DNA from: Alphaproteobacteria bacterium
GTDB lineage: Bacteria; Pseudomonadota; Alphaproteobacteria; UBA9219; RFNS01
Assembly (NCBI GenBank): GCA_016124955.1
Contig: WGMR01000006.1
Span: 1 to 64,000 of the forward strand
DNA length: 64,000 nt
Direction of reading: 5' to 3'
Shown here: piece after piece, positions 47,852 through 56,348 of the stretch
How positions within the stretch are numbered: position 1 is the stretch's first letter
How the letters are laid out: each line of letters begins with the position of its first letter
Notes under the pieces: generated by a model
The model's database searches: none
What the model saw: the letters and a program-made list of their open reading frames with translations, nothing else
What the model was told of the DNA's origin: nothing
Translations under genes and position numbers: made by a program

Positions 47852-48187
47852 ATGACACGCTTTGCTTCCGCTTTTCTGCTTGGCCTTTTCGCGCTTGCTG
47901 CACCGGCCGCGCATGCCGAAACGCCGACCTTCACCCTCACCATCAAGGACCATAAGTTCGAGCCAGCCACGCCTGAAGTTCCGGCTGGCGAAAAGGTCAA
48001 ACTCAGCATCGTCAACAACGACCCGACGGCCGAGGAATTCGAAAGCCACAAGCTGAACCGCGAGAAGGTCATCCCCGGCAACAGCACGGGCACGGTTTTT
48101 ATCGGCCCGCTCGAGCCCGGCAGCTATCCTTTCGTTGGCGAGTTCAACGAAGATACGGCCAAGGGCACGATTATTGCAAAACAATAA
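47852..48187 (+). CDS. Periplasmic cupredoxin-domain protein 2 (FtrB-like)
   Basis: 111 residues with a signal peptide (AFLLGLFALAAPAAHA). Cupredoxin core: FTLTIKDHKFEPATPEVPAGEKV, IVNNDPTAEEFESHKLNRE, VIPGNSTGTVFIGPLEPGSYPF and VGEFNEDTAKG. It aligns with protein 1 along its whole length, with no Cys copper ligand. In FtrABCD systems of Bordetella and Brucella a cupredoxin (FtrB) hands oxidised iron to the FTR1 permease (FtrC). The promoter and paired operators directly precede this gene, and the FTR1 gene follows 25 bp downstream. Confidence 0.85.
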   Translation: MTRFASAFLLGLFALAAPAAHAETPTFTLTIKDHKFEPATPEVPAGEKVKLSIVNNDPTAEEFESHKLNREKVIPGNSTGTVFIGPLEPGSYPFVGEFNEDTAKGTIIAKQ

Positions 48188-48212
48188 AAACCGTTCGGGG
48201 AGTTCTTGAAGA

Positions 48213-49043
48213 ATGTTTGCTGCGGGCCTGATTGTTTTTCGCGAAGTGCTTGAAGCTGCGCTGATCATCAGCGTGGTGATGGCGGCGACGCGTGGCGTGG
48301 CCATGCGCGGGCGCTGGGTGCTTGGCGGCATATGCGGCGGCGTGGCGGGCGCCGGGCTGGTCGCATTGCTGGCGCGCGCCATCGCGGGCATGGCCGAAGG
48401 CACCGGGCAGGAGCTTATGAACGCCGGCATCCTGTTCACCGCCGTCGGGCTTTTGACATGGCATATCGTATGGATGAACAGCCACGGGCGCGAGCTTGCG
48501 GCAAAGATCAAATCCATCGGCCACGAGGTAAGCATCGGCACGCGGCATCTTTCGGTGCTGGCTGTCGTGGTCGGGCTTGCGCTGATGCGCGAGGGGGCCG
48601 AGATCGTGTTGCTGCTGCAAGGTCTTGCGTTTAACAGCACACCGCTTGAGATTGCCGGCAGCCTTGCGGGCGGCATCGTCGCCGGTTCGGCGGCGGGCTG
48701 GATGATATATGCGGGCTTCAGCCTGATCCCCACGGGGCGCATGTTCACCATGACAAATTGGCTTTTGCTGCTTATCGCGGCCGGCATGGCGGCGCGCGGC
48801 GCTAATTTCCTCGTGCAGGCGGATGTTCTGCCGGCGCTCGGCGATACCGTTTGGGATACGAGCCATATTCTGGCCGAGAACAGCGCACTGGGCGAATTGC
48901 TGGCCACGCTGGTAGGCTATATCGCGCGCCCGAGCGGCATCCAGATCCTGTTTTATGCGATGACGGTTGGCGTGATTATCGCGCTTGCGCGCGGCGTTCG
49001 CCGCAAAATCGCCGGTACAGCCAGTTTGATAGCCGCCGAATAG
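48213..49043 (+). CDS. FTR1-family high-affinity iron permease
   Basis: 276 residues with seven hydrophobic helices. The two REXXE iron-exchange motifs are visible: IVFREVLEAALI in helix 1 and LALMREGAEIVLLL in helix 4. FTR1 permeases carry Fe3+ through the inner membrane, coupled to oxidation by a periplasmic partner. Here the partner role probably falls to the cupredoxins, since no EfeB peroxidase, P19 protein or polyferredoxin (FtrD) is present nearby. Ends with a basic cytoplasmic tail. Convergent with obg, 3 bp apart. Confidence 0.93.
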   Translation: MFAAGLIVFREVLEAALIISVVMAATRGVAMRGRWVLGGICGGVAGAGLVALLARAIAGMAEGTGQELMNAGILFTAVGLLTWHIVWMNSHGRELAAKIKSIGHEVSIGTRHLSVLAVVVGLALMREGAEIVLLLQGLAFNSTPLEIAGSLAGGIVAGSAAGWMIYAGFSLIPTGRMFTMTNWLLLLIAAGMAARGANFLVQADVLPALGDTVWDTSHILAENSALGELLATLVGYIARPSGIQILFYAMTVGVIIALARGVRRKIAGTASLIAAE

Positions 49044-49046
49044 CCC

Positions 49047-50186
49047 CTAGTTTTTTTTACGCCGCACGACAGGCTTCTTTTTCGTTCTTCCTGCCACTTT
49101 GCGCGGCTTGGCCCCGGCAAGCTTTGGTTTGGGCGCCTTCGTCTTACCCGCCTTCATCTTCACTGCGCGACGGCGCGGCGTTCCTTCCGGCTTGCGGATC
49201 AGGTTCCACAGCACGCGCAGCAATTCCGGCACGCCGGTGCGCGCGACCGCCGAAATGTCATAAACCCTTTTCTTGCTCGCGCGCGCCAGCGCAGCTTTTT
49301 TCTTTTTTATTTCGGCTGGCGTCAGCGCATCGCACTTATTGAGCGCGATTATTTCCCGCTTCGCCGCAAGCCCGTGGCCGTAGGCCTTGAGTTCGCGCCG
49401 GATCACGCGGTAAGCATCCGCAACATCATCGGCCGTGCCATCAACCAGGTGCAGCAGCACGCGCGTACGTTCGACATGGCCAAGGAAACGATCGCCAAGC
49501 CCCTGCCCCGCATGCGCGCCTTCGATCAGGCCGGGAATGTCGGCGAGCACAAATTCGAGCGCGTCATCGCCTTGCCCGGTACGCACGACGCCCAGATTGG
49601 GCGCAAGCGTTGTAAAGGGGTAATCGGCGATCTTCGGCCGCGCGGCGGTGCAAGACGCGAGGAAGGTGGATTTGCCGGCGTTGGGAAGCCCCACAAGCCC
49701 GGCATCGGCGATCAGCTTGAGCCGCAGCCAGATCGTTGCCGCCGTGCCCGGCCAGCCGGGGGTAAATTTGCGCGGCGCCTGATTGGTGGCGGATTTGTAA
49801 TGCATGTTGCCGAAACCGCCGTCGCCGCCCTTGTACAGGATAAGGCGCTGGCCCACCTCCGTCATGTCGGCGATCACGGTTTCCTGGTCTTCTTCGAGTA
49901 CCTGCGTGCCAACCGGCACACGCAGCACCAGATCAGCACCATCCTGCCCGGTGCGGTGACGGCCCATGCCGTGCAGGCCATTCTTGGCTTCGAAATGCTG
50001 TTTGTAGCGATAATCGATCAACGTGTTCAGGTTATTGGCGGCTTCCACCACCACATCGCCGCCACGACCGCCATTGCCGCCATCGGGCCCGCCGAAGGCA
50101 ACGAACTTTTCACGGCGGAAGCTGACGCTACCGGGACCGCCATTGCCGCTTCTGACATGGATGCGCGCGAGATCAAGGAATTTCAT
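49047..50186 (-). CDS. obg: GTPase ObgE/CgtA
   Basis: 379 residues. Glycine-rich Obg fold ([31 protein letters not shown]), then G domain: G1 GLPNAGKST, switch and G3 [13 protein letters not shown]4 ALNKCD. The C-terminal 50 residues are a Lys/Pro/Ala tail ([20 protein letters not shown]) instead of the acidic OCT domain of some species. Assists 50S assembly and links growth to ppGpp. Usually near rplU-rpmA in alphaproteobacteria, but 33 kb away here. Start ATG 50186; the next gene upstream is 37 bp away. Confidence 0.96.
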   Translation of the reverse strand: MKFLDLARIHVRSGNGGPGSVSFRREKFVAFGGPDGGNGGRGGDVVVEAANNLNTLIDYRYKQHFEAKNGLHGMGRHRTGQDGADLVLRVPVGTQVLEEDQETVIADMTEVGQRLILYKGGDGGFGNMHYKSATNQAPRKFTPGWPGTAATIWLRLKLIADAGLVGLPNAGKSTFLASCTAARPKIADYPFTTLAPNLGVVRTGQGDDALEFVLADIPGLIEGAHAGQGLGDRFLGHVERTRVLLHLVDGTADDVADAYRVIRRELKAYGHGLAAKREIIALNKCDALTPAEIKKKKAALARASKKRVYDISAVARTGVPELLRVLWNLIRKPEGTPRRRAVKMKAGKTKAPKPKLAGAKPRKVAGRTKKKPVVRRKKN

Positions 50187-50223
50187 GGGCCAGCTTCTAC
50201 CACGGGGCCGGGCGACGAGTAAG

Positions 50224-51177
50224 CTATTTCCGCATTGCGTAGAAGCGATAGAATTTCATGCCCTTTTCAAAGGCCATATAGCGGGTGGCCCACATATCAA
50301 CCTCGGCGACGATCAGTTTCTTGGTTTCCATCTCTATTTCCTTCTTCTTGGTCACAAAGCGAAGGAAATAGGCAAGCGACTTCTTGATCGTCTTCATATA
50401 TTCGCGGGTGCGGTCATCGTTTACACGTACATCGAACCCGGCCTTGGCCCAGAAGTTTTGCAAACCGTCATAGGAAAGCGGCTGCGGCTTTTGCGGATCG
50501 CGCGCGAGCCAATCAGCCACCGCCGGCCTTTCGCGGATCGAATCTTCGACAACGTAATCGGTCCAGGAAAGCTGGCCGCGCGGTTTCATGCTGTCGCGCA
50601 GGGCTTGCGCGAAGGCTTGCTTGTCGGGCAGCGCGAAGAACAATTCGCGCATCACCACGCAATCATAGGAAAGTTTGGTGGGCGTGAATTCGTTCGGGTT
50701 ATAAACGGAAACCGGCGCATAATTCCGCATCCCCATCATGCGCGATATTTCCATGCCGGCTTCCGCCAGTTTTTCGTCAGGCTCCAGCCCATCGGAATAG
50801 CCTTTGAACTCGGCCGATATAAGACGCCCCGTACCGCCGAAACCGGCATGGAGATCGAGCACGTTCATTTCCCGGTCGAGCGCGAAGGGGCGGGTAAGCG
50901 TGACCGCAAGGTTCTTGCCTTCGGGCAAATGCCAATCATTGCCCCAAAGCTGCTGGACGATGCTGACGCGGTCCGCCTGCCACGCGGTTGTGCTGGGCGC
51001 CGGCGCGGTGCCGCCCTGGGCACGCATTTCGGCCCGGCGCTGCGCCAGCCTTTTTTGTATCTCGGACTGATTGTTTTGCTTGGCCGCCGGCTTCTTGGCA
51101 GCAGACTGCTTGGCAGCAGGTTTGGCCGGCGCTTTGTTGCCGCCGCCAAAAAGCAAGGACGTAAGTTTACCTATCAT
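50224..51177 (-). CDS. SAM-dependent methyltransferase-like protein with Lys/Ala linker
   Basis: 317 residues from ATG 51177. N-terminal [11 protein letters not shown], a Lys/Ala/Pro-rich low-complexity linker (about residues 15-35), then a Rossmann-type methyltransferase core: [17 protein letters not shown] (motif I), [14 protein letters not shown], and [10 protein letters not shown] (post-motif II strands). Residues 225-300 are rich in basic and charged helices ([16 protein letters not shown]). The substrate cannot be named. It may be co-transcribed with obg (37 bp gap), which would suggest a translation-related target, but that is only context. Confidence 0.75.
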   Translation of the reverse strand: MIGKLTSLLFGGGNKAPAKPAAKQSAAKKPAAKQNNQSEIQKRLAQRRAEMRAQGGTAPAPSTTAWQADRVSIVQQLWGNDWHLPEGKNLAVTLTRPFALDREMNVLDLHAGFGGTGRLISAEFKGYSDGLEPDEKLAEAGMEISRMMGMRNYAPVSVYNPNEFTPTKLSYDCVVMRELFFALPDKQAFAQALRDSMKPRGQLSWTDYVVEDSIRERPAVADWLARDPQKPQPLSYDGLQNFWAKAGFDVRVNDDRTREYMKTIKKSLAYFLRFVTKKKEIEMETKKLIVAEVDMWATRYMAFEKGMKFYRFYAMRK

Positions 51178-51396
51178 GCCGTAATCGCTCTGAGCCTTGA
51201 TGCGGAATGCGCGGCTTGTCGGATGAGTCAACCCCCCGGCAGGCATGAAGAAAACCTGCAGCGGCCTATGGCCTTTATACTGCCCTCTGGGCCAATGAAT
51301 GCAAGATTTTTTTCAAGACTGCCAAGGGGCTAGGCCCTTCGCGCCGCGGCCCCATAAGCCACGTAACGCGCGACAAAAATCATGCGGCTGGAAAGA

Positions 51397-51471
51397 TGGT
51401 GGGTGTAACAGGGATTGAACCTGTGACCCCTACCATGTCAAGGTAGTGCTCTCCCGCTGAGCTATACACCC
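51397..51471 (-). tRNA. tRNA-Val (anticodon GAC)
   Basis: 75-nt cloverleaf on the minus strand with encoded CCA (51397-51399). Acceptor stem GGGTGTA/TACACCC, D-arm GCTC/GAGC, anticodon loop TTGACAT giving GAC, T-loop TTCAATC. Confidence 0.95.
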
Positions 51472-51491
51472 ATCTTCATCACAGAGGCAGC

Positions 51492-51521
51492 GATCTACCA
51501 TCTTGCGGGCCTGTCTTGCAA
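51492..51521 (-). promoter_or_regulatory. Predicted sigma-70 promoter of tRNA-Val
   Basis: On the minus strand TTGCAA (51516-51521) and TAGATC (51492-51497) are 18 bp apart, giving a start near 51485 and a leader of about 14 nt. Confidence 0.35.
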
Positions 51522-51563
51522 CCCGGCTTGATAGGCTTCACAGTGATTGCGCCCCGCAGGCCG

Positions 51564-51592
51564 AAAAAAAGCCGCGCCCGTAAGGGCGCGGC
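51564..51592 (-). terminator. Intrinsic terminator of the candidate sRNA
   Basis: Minus-strand stem GCCGCGCCC (51584-51592), loop TTAC, GGGCGCGGC (51571-51579), followed by a run of seven Ts (51564-51570). All nine pairs are Watson-Crick. Confidence 0.85.
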
Positions 51593-51660
51593 CAGGTTCA
51601 GGGAGAAAACGCCTGCAAACAGGCATTTACGGATACAATCAGGGACGATATGTGCCCGTA
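51564..51660 (-). ncRNA. Candidate trans-acting small RNA
   Basis: About 97 nt, read on the minus strand in the 348-bp gap between tRNA-Val and the UDG gene. It has its own promoter (51667-51695) and a strong terminator (51564-51592). Predicted folds: a 5' domain closed by TTACGG (51656-51661) and CCGTAA (51627-51632); a hairpin GCCTG-TTTG-CAGGC (51611-51624); an unpaired stretch TTTTCTCCCTGAACC; then the terminator. CTCCC is complementary to Shine-Dalgarno sequences, as in AbcR-type alphaproteobacterial sRNAs, though I see no sequence identity to AbcR. A 66-codon frame crosses the terminator and is not considered coding. Confidence 0.55.
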
Positions 51661-51666
51661 ACTTGA

Positions 51667-51695
51667 ATCTTAGGTGCAATGCAGCATGTTGGCAA
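51667..51695 (-). promoter_or_regulatory. Predicted promoter of the candidate sRNA
   Basis: Minus strand TTGCCA (51690-51695), exactly 17 bp, TAAGAT (51667-51672). Start expected at about 51659-51662. Confidence 0.5.
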
Positions 51696-51819
51696 GTCTG
51701 ATATATAAGCTTATGAAATACATGGAAACTTCAATAGAAATACTGCTTTCTTGTCTATGCGAGACTCGGGAATTTATTGCAGCGCAAAAGATTTGCCCCG
51801 CGCCGGTGTTACCCAGCCC

Positions 51820-52449
51820 ATGAAAACAGCCGCCCTGCGCCTTTTCGAAACGCCTGAAAGCCCGGAACAGGCCACCAGCCTGCCCTTTGCCGACTATGCT
51901 TACCCGCAAAACAAGGCGCTATGGTCCGGGCTCGTGCTGGTCGGTGAAGCGCCGGGCGCGGAAGAAGCGCGCACGGGCCGGCCGTTTGTCGGTCGCAGCG
52001 GACAATTGCTGGACAAAGCCTTGCACGAAGCCGGGATCGACCGCGCGCGCGCCATCATCGCCAATGTTTTTCGCCGTCAGCCGCCGGGCAACAAGATCGA
52101 TCATTTTTTTGCGTCACGCCGCGCCGCGTTGCGGGGCGGCGTGACGCTCGCGGAAGAATATGGAAAGTTCGCGGGGAAGTTTTGCCGCGCGGATTTTGCG
52201 GCAGATATCGCGCATCTGCAATCCATGTTGCGGCAATGGAAGCCGCGCGCGATTATCGCGCTCGGCCGCACGCCGTTATGGGCGCTGACGGGACTGGACG
52301 GGTTGATGCAGCATGCCGGCACGGCGCACCCATGCAGGCTTTACGACGGCGCGGAGGTAACACCAACTTTCCACCCCAGCTTCATTTTGCGCGGCAACTG
52401 GAAGCTACAAGGTGATTGGGTTGCCCATATGCGAAGGGCGCAGGCCTGA
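51820..52449 (+). CDS. Uracil-DNA glycosylase superfamily protein lacking Fe-S cysteines
   Basis: 209 residues from ATG 51820; an upstream start at 51751 is possible. Family 4 UDG motifs are clear: LVGEAPGAEEARTGRPFVG and SGQLLDKAL (active-site motif 1), and TPTFHPSFILRGN (motif 2). IIANVFRRQPPGNK corresponds to the ITNVVKCRPPGNR element, but the Cys is replaced and the N-terminal CxxC pair and distal Cys are also missing, so the [4Fe-4S] cluster typical of the family cannot form. It may still excise uracil, or may have a changed specificity. A terminator hairpin overlaps its stop codon. Confidence 0.8.
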   Translation: MKTAALRLFETPESPEQATSLPFADYAYPQNKALWSGLVLVGEAPGAEEARTGRPFVGRSGQLLDKALHEAGIDRARAIIANVFRRQPPGNKIDHFFASRRAALRGGVTLAEEYGKFAGKFCRADFAADIAHLQSMLRQWKPRAIIALGRTPLWALTGLDGLMQHAGTAHPCRLYDGAEVTPTFHPSFILRGNWKLQGDWVAHMRRAQA

Positions 52450-52462
52450 GGCCCGCGCCCTT
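52434..52462 (+). terminator. Hairpin terminator spanning the UDG stop codon
   Basis: Stem AAGGGCGC (52434-52441) with GCGCCCTT (52455-52462) and an inner stem GGCC/GGCC. The three-base loop is the TGA stop codon itself. GCTTTAGTTT follows as a modest T-rich tail. Confidence 0.5.
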
Positions 52463-52484
52463 GCTTTAGTTTATCAGCGAACCG

Positions 52485-53819
52485 CTAGTCTTCGCAGCTG
52501 ACCTCGACCGAGGTGCCCGTGCCCCAGCGGTGCATATTCTCGTTCGCGAAATGCCGCACGCTTTGCGGGAACACCGATTGCAGCGGGATGCTTGTTCCCT
52601 TAAACAGGCCGGTAAAGTTCTTGCTGATCGCAGAATCGACCAGCGCGCCGCTATATGTACGCATACCGCGCCATATCGGGTTGTTGATCAAAGCCGGGCC
52701 CTTCATGTTCACTATAAGGCCGCCCTTATAGTTGTTGCTGGCCCAGATTTTCAACCGCGCCTTCGGCCCGATGGCAATGCCGTCGAACGTGTACGCGGTG
52801 GCGTTGGCGAAGAAGCTGTAGGATAGCGCCGTGGTGCCTTCGCCCACCATGTTATCGGCCGCAAGGCCGAGATGCGGCGAGGGATCATAGGCGCGCTGGA
52901 ACCAGTACGGATCGACGTAATCCGACATCAGCAGGCCCGACACGTGCACGAAGCAATCCGTTGTCGGCGGCTTGAAGCCTTCACACTGGCCGACCAGATG
53001 CTTGTCCGCCACGCGGGTCTGGCCGGTGGGCTTGGTCTTGCCGTCCCAGCACAGCATTTCGTTTTCCTGAGTGCCTTCGTAATGGCAGCTCTGCGATGTG
53101 CCGGCTTCGTAGTAGCTGCCCGCACCGGCCCACCACTTGGTGCCGTGCGGCTTGTCGGGCGGGCACGGCTTGGGGGCGATGTAATCCGGCGCCTTACACT
53201 GCGAATCATCGCCCTTCTGGTCCAGGCTGGTTGCCCACACGCCGTTGGTGCAGTTCGCACTCAGCGTCAGCGTCTCGGTCCAGCTGCAATTGTTGCAGGT
53301 CGTGGTGCCGTCCCAGTGCGTGGTGCACAGGGTTTTGTGCATCACATAATCTTTTTGCAGACCTTGCCCCGAAGACACGCTCTGCTGCAGTTGGTTGGCG
53401 CCGCTGCTGCGGCCGAACCCGAGATTGGCCACGACCGTGCGGCCATCCGACAGCGTGCCCATGGTCACGGTTTGCGACGGGCAGCATTTGTTGGCGATGA
53501 CGCCGGGCGGCAGATGTTCGAGGAAGGCGTGCCATTCATCGACCGTTTTATAGGGCACGAAGTATTCTTTATCAGACCCGTTATCGAGCCAGTAACATTC
53601 GCCATGCGGCTGCAAGACCGTGTTGGCGGACTTTTGGTTCAGCCGGGCGCAGGCGGAATTGAGCATGCTGACGCCGCAGACATTCGGAATATCGGGGTTT
53701 TCATAGGGAACCGGGGGCACATCGACTGTTTCCGTGCCGCCAATCGCGAAGACCGGGGCGGCCCAGAGCGCAAGCAACGCCGCACAACAGATGGTCAGGA
53801 CATGTTTCATAGCCTTCAC
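52485..53819 (-). CDS. Cys-rich secreted protein of unknown function
   Basis: 444 residues. Signal peptide KHVLTICCAALLALWAAPVFA, then a mature protein with 16 cysteines. Fifteen of them fall in the first 300 residues and one is near the C-terminus (VSCED), an even number that fits disulfide pairing. Short motifs include NKCCPSQTVTMG, TTCNNCSWTETL and KPCPPDKPHGTKWWAGAG. The C-terminal 130 residues have almost no Cys and look beta-rich (AYTFDGIAIGPKARLKIWASNN). No known domain recognised. It stands alone and is convergent with the UDG gene. Its 5' flank holds a CtrA-like half-site pair (53877-53891) and a GATAAT -10-like hexamer (53847-53852). Confidence 0.7.
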   Translation of the reverse strand: MKAMKHVLTICCAALLALWAAPVFAIGGTETVDVPPVPYENPDIPNVCGVSMLNSACARLNQKSANTVLQPHGECYWLDNGSDKEYFVPYKTVDEWHAFLEHLPPGVIANKCCPSQTVTMGTLSDGRTVVANLGFGRSSGANQLQQSVSSGQGLQKDYVMHKTLCTTHWDGTTTCNNCSWTETLTLSANCTNGVWATSLDQKGDDSQCKAPDYIAPKPCPPDKPHGTKWWAGAGSYYEAGTSQSCHYEGTQENEMLCWDGKTKPTGQTRVADKHLVGQCEGFKPPTTDCFVHVSGLLMSDYVDPYWFQRAYDPSPHLGLAADNMVGEGTTALSYSFFANATAYTFDGIAIGPKARLKIWASNNYKGGLIVNMKGPALINNPIWRGMRTYSGALVDSAISKNFTGLFKGTSIPLQSVFPQSVRHFANENMHRWGTGTSVEVSCED

Positions 53820-53876
53820 GCCCCAATAAATTGGTCTTATCGCGTAATTATCTCCCTACAAATTATGGGATTCCGG

Positions 53877-53891
53877 TTAAGAAACGCCTAA
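53877..53891. promoter_or_regulatory. Near-consensus CtrA-like site TTAA-N7-CTAA
   Basis: One mismatch from TTAA-N7-TTAA; the minus strand reads TTAG-N7-TTAACC, with one perfect TTAACC half. It lies 58 bp upstream of the secreted Cys-rich protein. Confidence 0.3.
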
Positions 53892-54006
53892 TTCTGGTCA
53901 CCACAATCAATTATTAACTAACCAAATCCTTAACCGGCCATTCAAACATTAAGATTGGTCAATTTAGCCCTATAGCCATGATGAGTTCTTTTGTTTTCAA
54001 TGCCTT

Positions 54007-54200
54007 TGCCCGGTTACCGGGCATGCAGGGCAGTTAACCAAAACAATGATTTTTCAATGCAACAACCGGGCATTTTCTTAGTCGCAACTATTTCATTTGC
54101 TTGCTTTTTGGCCTCCGAAACGGGTATTCATTTCGGTTCATGCCGATGGGTTAAGAACTGTTAGCCGACAACCCGGAGGCGATAAAAAATTCCTAAAAGA
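54007..54200 (+). promoter_or_regulatory. Structured leader region upstream of dxs
   Basis: Part of a 396-bp non-coding gap (53820-54215). It contains a hairpin TGCCCGG-TTA-CCGGGCA (54007-54023), and a second CCGGGCA at 54066-54072 followed by TTTTCTT, which competes for the same TGCCCGG arm. Further on are CCGAAA-N10-TTTCGG (54115-54136) and a long-range pair GCCTCCG (54111-54117) with CGGAGGC (54174-54180). Mutually exclusive pairings ahead of a T-run are the layout of an attenuator. No known riboswitch class is recognised. Confidence 0.4.
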
Positions 54201-54215
54201 TCAGGGAGCAGCCGC

Positions 54216-56243
54216 GTGACCACAGCACCACGTTCCAACCGCGATGAAGTTACCGCAGTCAAAACCGCGTGCGAAGTCGAAGCCGCTGACGTGAAGACGC
54301 AAGGCACCGGCCGCCCGGCGACCCCCCTGCTTGATACCGTCCCGACCCCCGACAAGCTGCGCAAGCTCAAGCCGGAACAGATGCGCCAGATCGCCGACGA
54401 AGTCCGGCTCGAGACCATTGATGCCGTCTCCCATACGGGCGGCCATTTGGGCGCGGGGCTCGGCGTTGTCGAATTGACGGTCGCACTGCATTACTGCTTC
54501 GACACGCCCGAAGATATCGTTATCTGGGACGTCGGGCATCAGGCCTACCCGCATAAGATTTTGACCGGCCGCCGCGACCGGATCCGCACCCTGCGTCAGG
54601 GCGGCGGGCTGAGCGGCTTCACCAAGCGCAGCGAAAGCGAATACGATCCGTTCGGCGCCGCGCACAGCTCAACCTCCATTTCCTCCGCACTCGGCTTTGC
54701 GGTCGGCCGCGACTTCAGCAAGAAGAAAAACAACGTGATCGCGGTGATCGGCGATGGTTCGATCAGCGCCGGCATGGCCTATGAGGCGCTGAACAACGCG
54801 GGCGACATGAATTCGCGCCTCATCGTCATCCTTAACGACAATAACATGTCGATCGCGCCGCCGACGGGCGCCATGAGCGGCTATCTTTCCCGCCTCGTGT
54901 CATCGAAGGAATATCGCAACATCCGCCATATGGCGAAGGAGTTTGCGGGCCTGTTCCCGCGCCCGCTGCGCGAAGCCGCGCGCAAGGCGGAACACTATGC
55001 CCGCGGCATGGTGACGGGCGGCACATTGTTCGAAGAGCTCGGGTTCTATTATGTCGGCCCGATCGACGGCCACAATCTTGATCACCTGCTGCCGGTTCTG
55101 GAAAACGTTCGCGACGATCCGCAGGGCGGCCCGGTTCTGATCCATGTTGTGACGGAAAAGGGCCACGGCTATGCGCCGGCCGAAAGTTCCGCCGACAAGC
55201 TGCATGCCGTGACCAAGGGCTTCAACATCGTCACCGGCAAGAACCCGAAGCCGAGCAAGCCTTCGGCGCCGACCTACACCAAGATCTTCGCGAACGCGCT
55301 GATCAAGGAAGCGGAAAAGGACAAACGCGTTTGCGCGATCACCGCCGCCATGCCTTCGGGCACCGGCATCGATATTTTCGGTGAACGCTTCCCCGAACGC
55401 ACGTTCGATGTGGGCATTGCCGAACAGCATGCGGTGACGTTCGCCGCCGGGCTTGCCTGCGAAGGCTATAAGCCGTTCGCGACCATCTATTCCACCTTCC
55501 TGCAACGCGCCTACGACCAGGTCGTGCACGACGTTGCAATCCAGAAGTTGCCGGTCCGCTTCATGATGGATCGCGCAGGCCTGGTCGGCAATGACGGCCA
55601 GACCCATGCGGGTTCGTTCGATCTCGCCTATCTTGGCTGTCTGCCGGGCATGGTAATCATGGCGGCGGGCGACGAAGCCGAGCTGGTTCATATGGTGGCC
55701 ACCGCCACCGCGATCGACGATGCGCCTTCGGCCGTGCGCTACCCGCGCGGCGAAGGCCTTGGCGTCGCCATCCCCGAAGAAGGACAGGTTCTGCCGATCG
55801 GCAAGGGCCGCATTCTGCGCGAAGGCAGCAAGATCGCGATCCTGAACCTTGGCGCGCGCCTTGGCGAATGCATCAAGGCGGCGGACGAGCTTGAGGCGCG
55901 CGGGCTCAGCACCACGCTGGCCGATGCGCGTTTTGCCAAGCCGCTTGATCTCGATCTCGTCAAACGCCTTGCGCTCGAACATGAAGTGCTGATCACGATC
56001 GAGGAAGGCTCGATCGGCGGTTTCGGCGCACATGTGTTGCACCACCTTGCGGTGATGGGCGTGCTCGATCACGGCATCAAGATCCGGCCCATGGTCCTGC
56101 CCGACATCTTCCAGAACCATGATTCGCCGATCAAGCAGTATGATGAAGCGAAGCTGAACGCGCCGCACATCGTCGCCACGGCCATGGATGCACTTGGCAT
56201 GCAAAAGGAAGCCGCAACGCTTTTGGCGACGGCGACGGCCTAA
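54216..56243 (+). CDS. dxs: 1-deoxy-D-xylulose-5-phosphate synthase
   Basis: 675 residues, starting at GTG 54216 behind AGGGAG. First step of the MEP isoprenoid pathway: pyruvate plus glyceraldehyde-3-phosphate with thiamine diphosphate. Seen: [34 protein letters not shown], the TPP motif [18 protein letters not shown]...NDNNMSIA, the transketolase Pyr domain [13 protein letters not shown] and [11 protein letters not shown]. About 30 residues at the N-terminus exceed the usual length; a GTG at 54291 would remove them but has no ribosome-binding site. Isoprenoids feed quinones, the undecaprenyl carrier and possibly hopanoids, and the MlaC/HpnM-like gene follows. Confidence 0.96.
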   Translation: MTTAPRSNRDEVTAVKTACEVEAADVKTQGTGRPATPLLDTVPTPDKLRKLKPEQMRQIADEVRLETIDAVSHTGGHLGAGLGVVELTVALHYCFDTPEDIVIWDVGHQAYPHKILTGRRDRIRTLRQGGGLSGFTKRSESEYDPFGAAHSSTSISSALGFAVGRDFSKKKNNVIAVIGDGSISAGMAYEALNNAGDMNSRLIVILNDNNMSIAPPTGAMSGYLSRLVSSKEYRNIRHMAKEFAGLFPRPLREAARKAEHYARGMVTGGTLFEELGFYYVGPIDGHNLDHLLPVLENVRDDPQGGPVLIHVVTEKGHGYAPAESSADKLHAVTKGFNIVTGKNPKPSKPSAPTYTKIFANALIKEAEKDKRVCAITAAMPSGTGIDIFGERFPERTFDVGIAEQHAVTFAAGLACEGYKPFATIYSTFLQRAYDQVVHDVAIQKLPVRFMMDRAGLVGNDGQTHAGSFDLAYLGCLPGMVIMAAGDEAELVHMVATATAIDDAPSAVRYPRGEGLGVAIPEEGQVLPIGKGRILREGSKIAILNLGARLGECIKAADELEARGLSTTLADARFAKPLDLDLVKRLALEHEVLITIEEGSIGGFGAHVLHHLAVMGVLDHGIKIRPMVLPDIFQNHDSPIKQYDEAKLNAPHIVATAMDALGMQKEAATLLATATA

Positions 56244-56348
56244 GCCCCGTGGGCGTAACAAAACGTAATATCTGCGGCACAGTTTTGCCGCAATCGACTG
56301 GCATTTAATGGGACGGGGAAGACCCCCGGCCATGAGGGAGCGTACATA

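Noticed and set aside
51479-51679. 66-codon frame on the minus strand across the sRNA terminator.
   Set aside because: It reads through a perfect intrinsic terminator, and has no ribosome-binding site or recognisable domain. The RNA interpretation explains the features better.
54216-54290. A later dxs start at GTG 54291.
   Set aside because: It would give a family-typical length but has no ribosome-binding site, while GTG 54216 has AGGGAG nine bases upstream.
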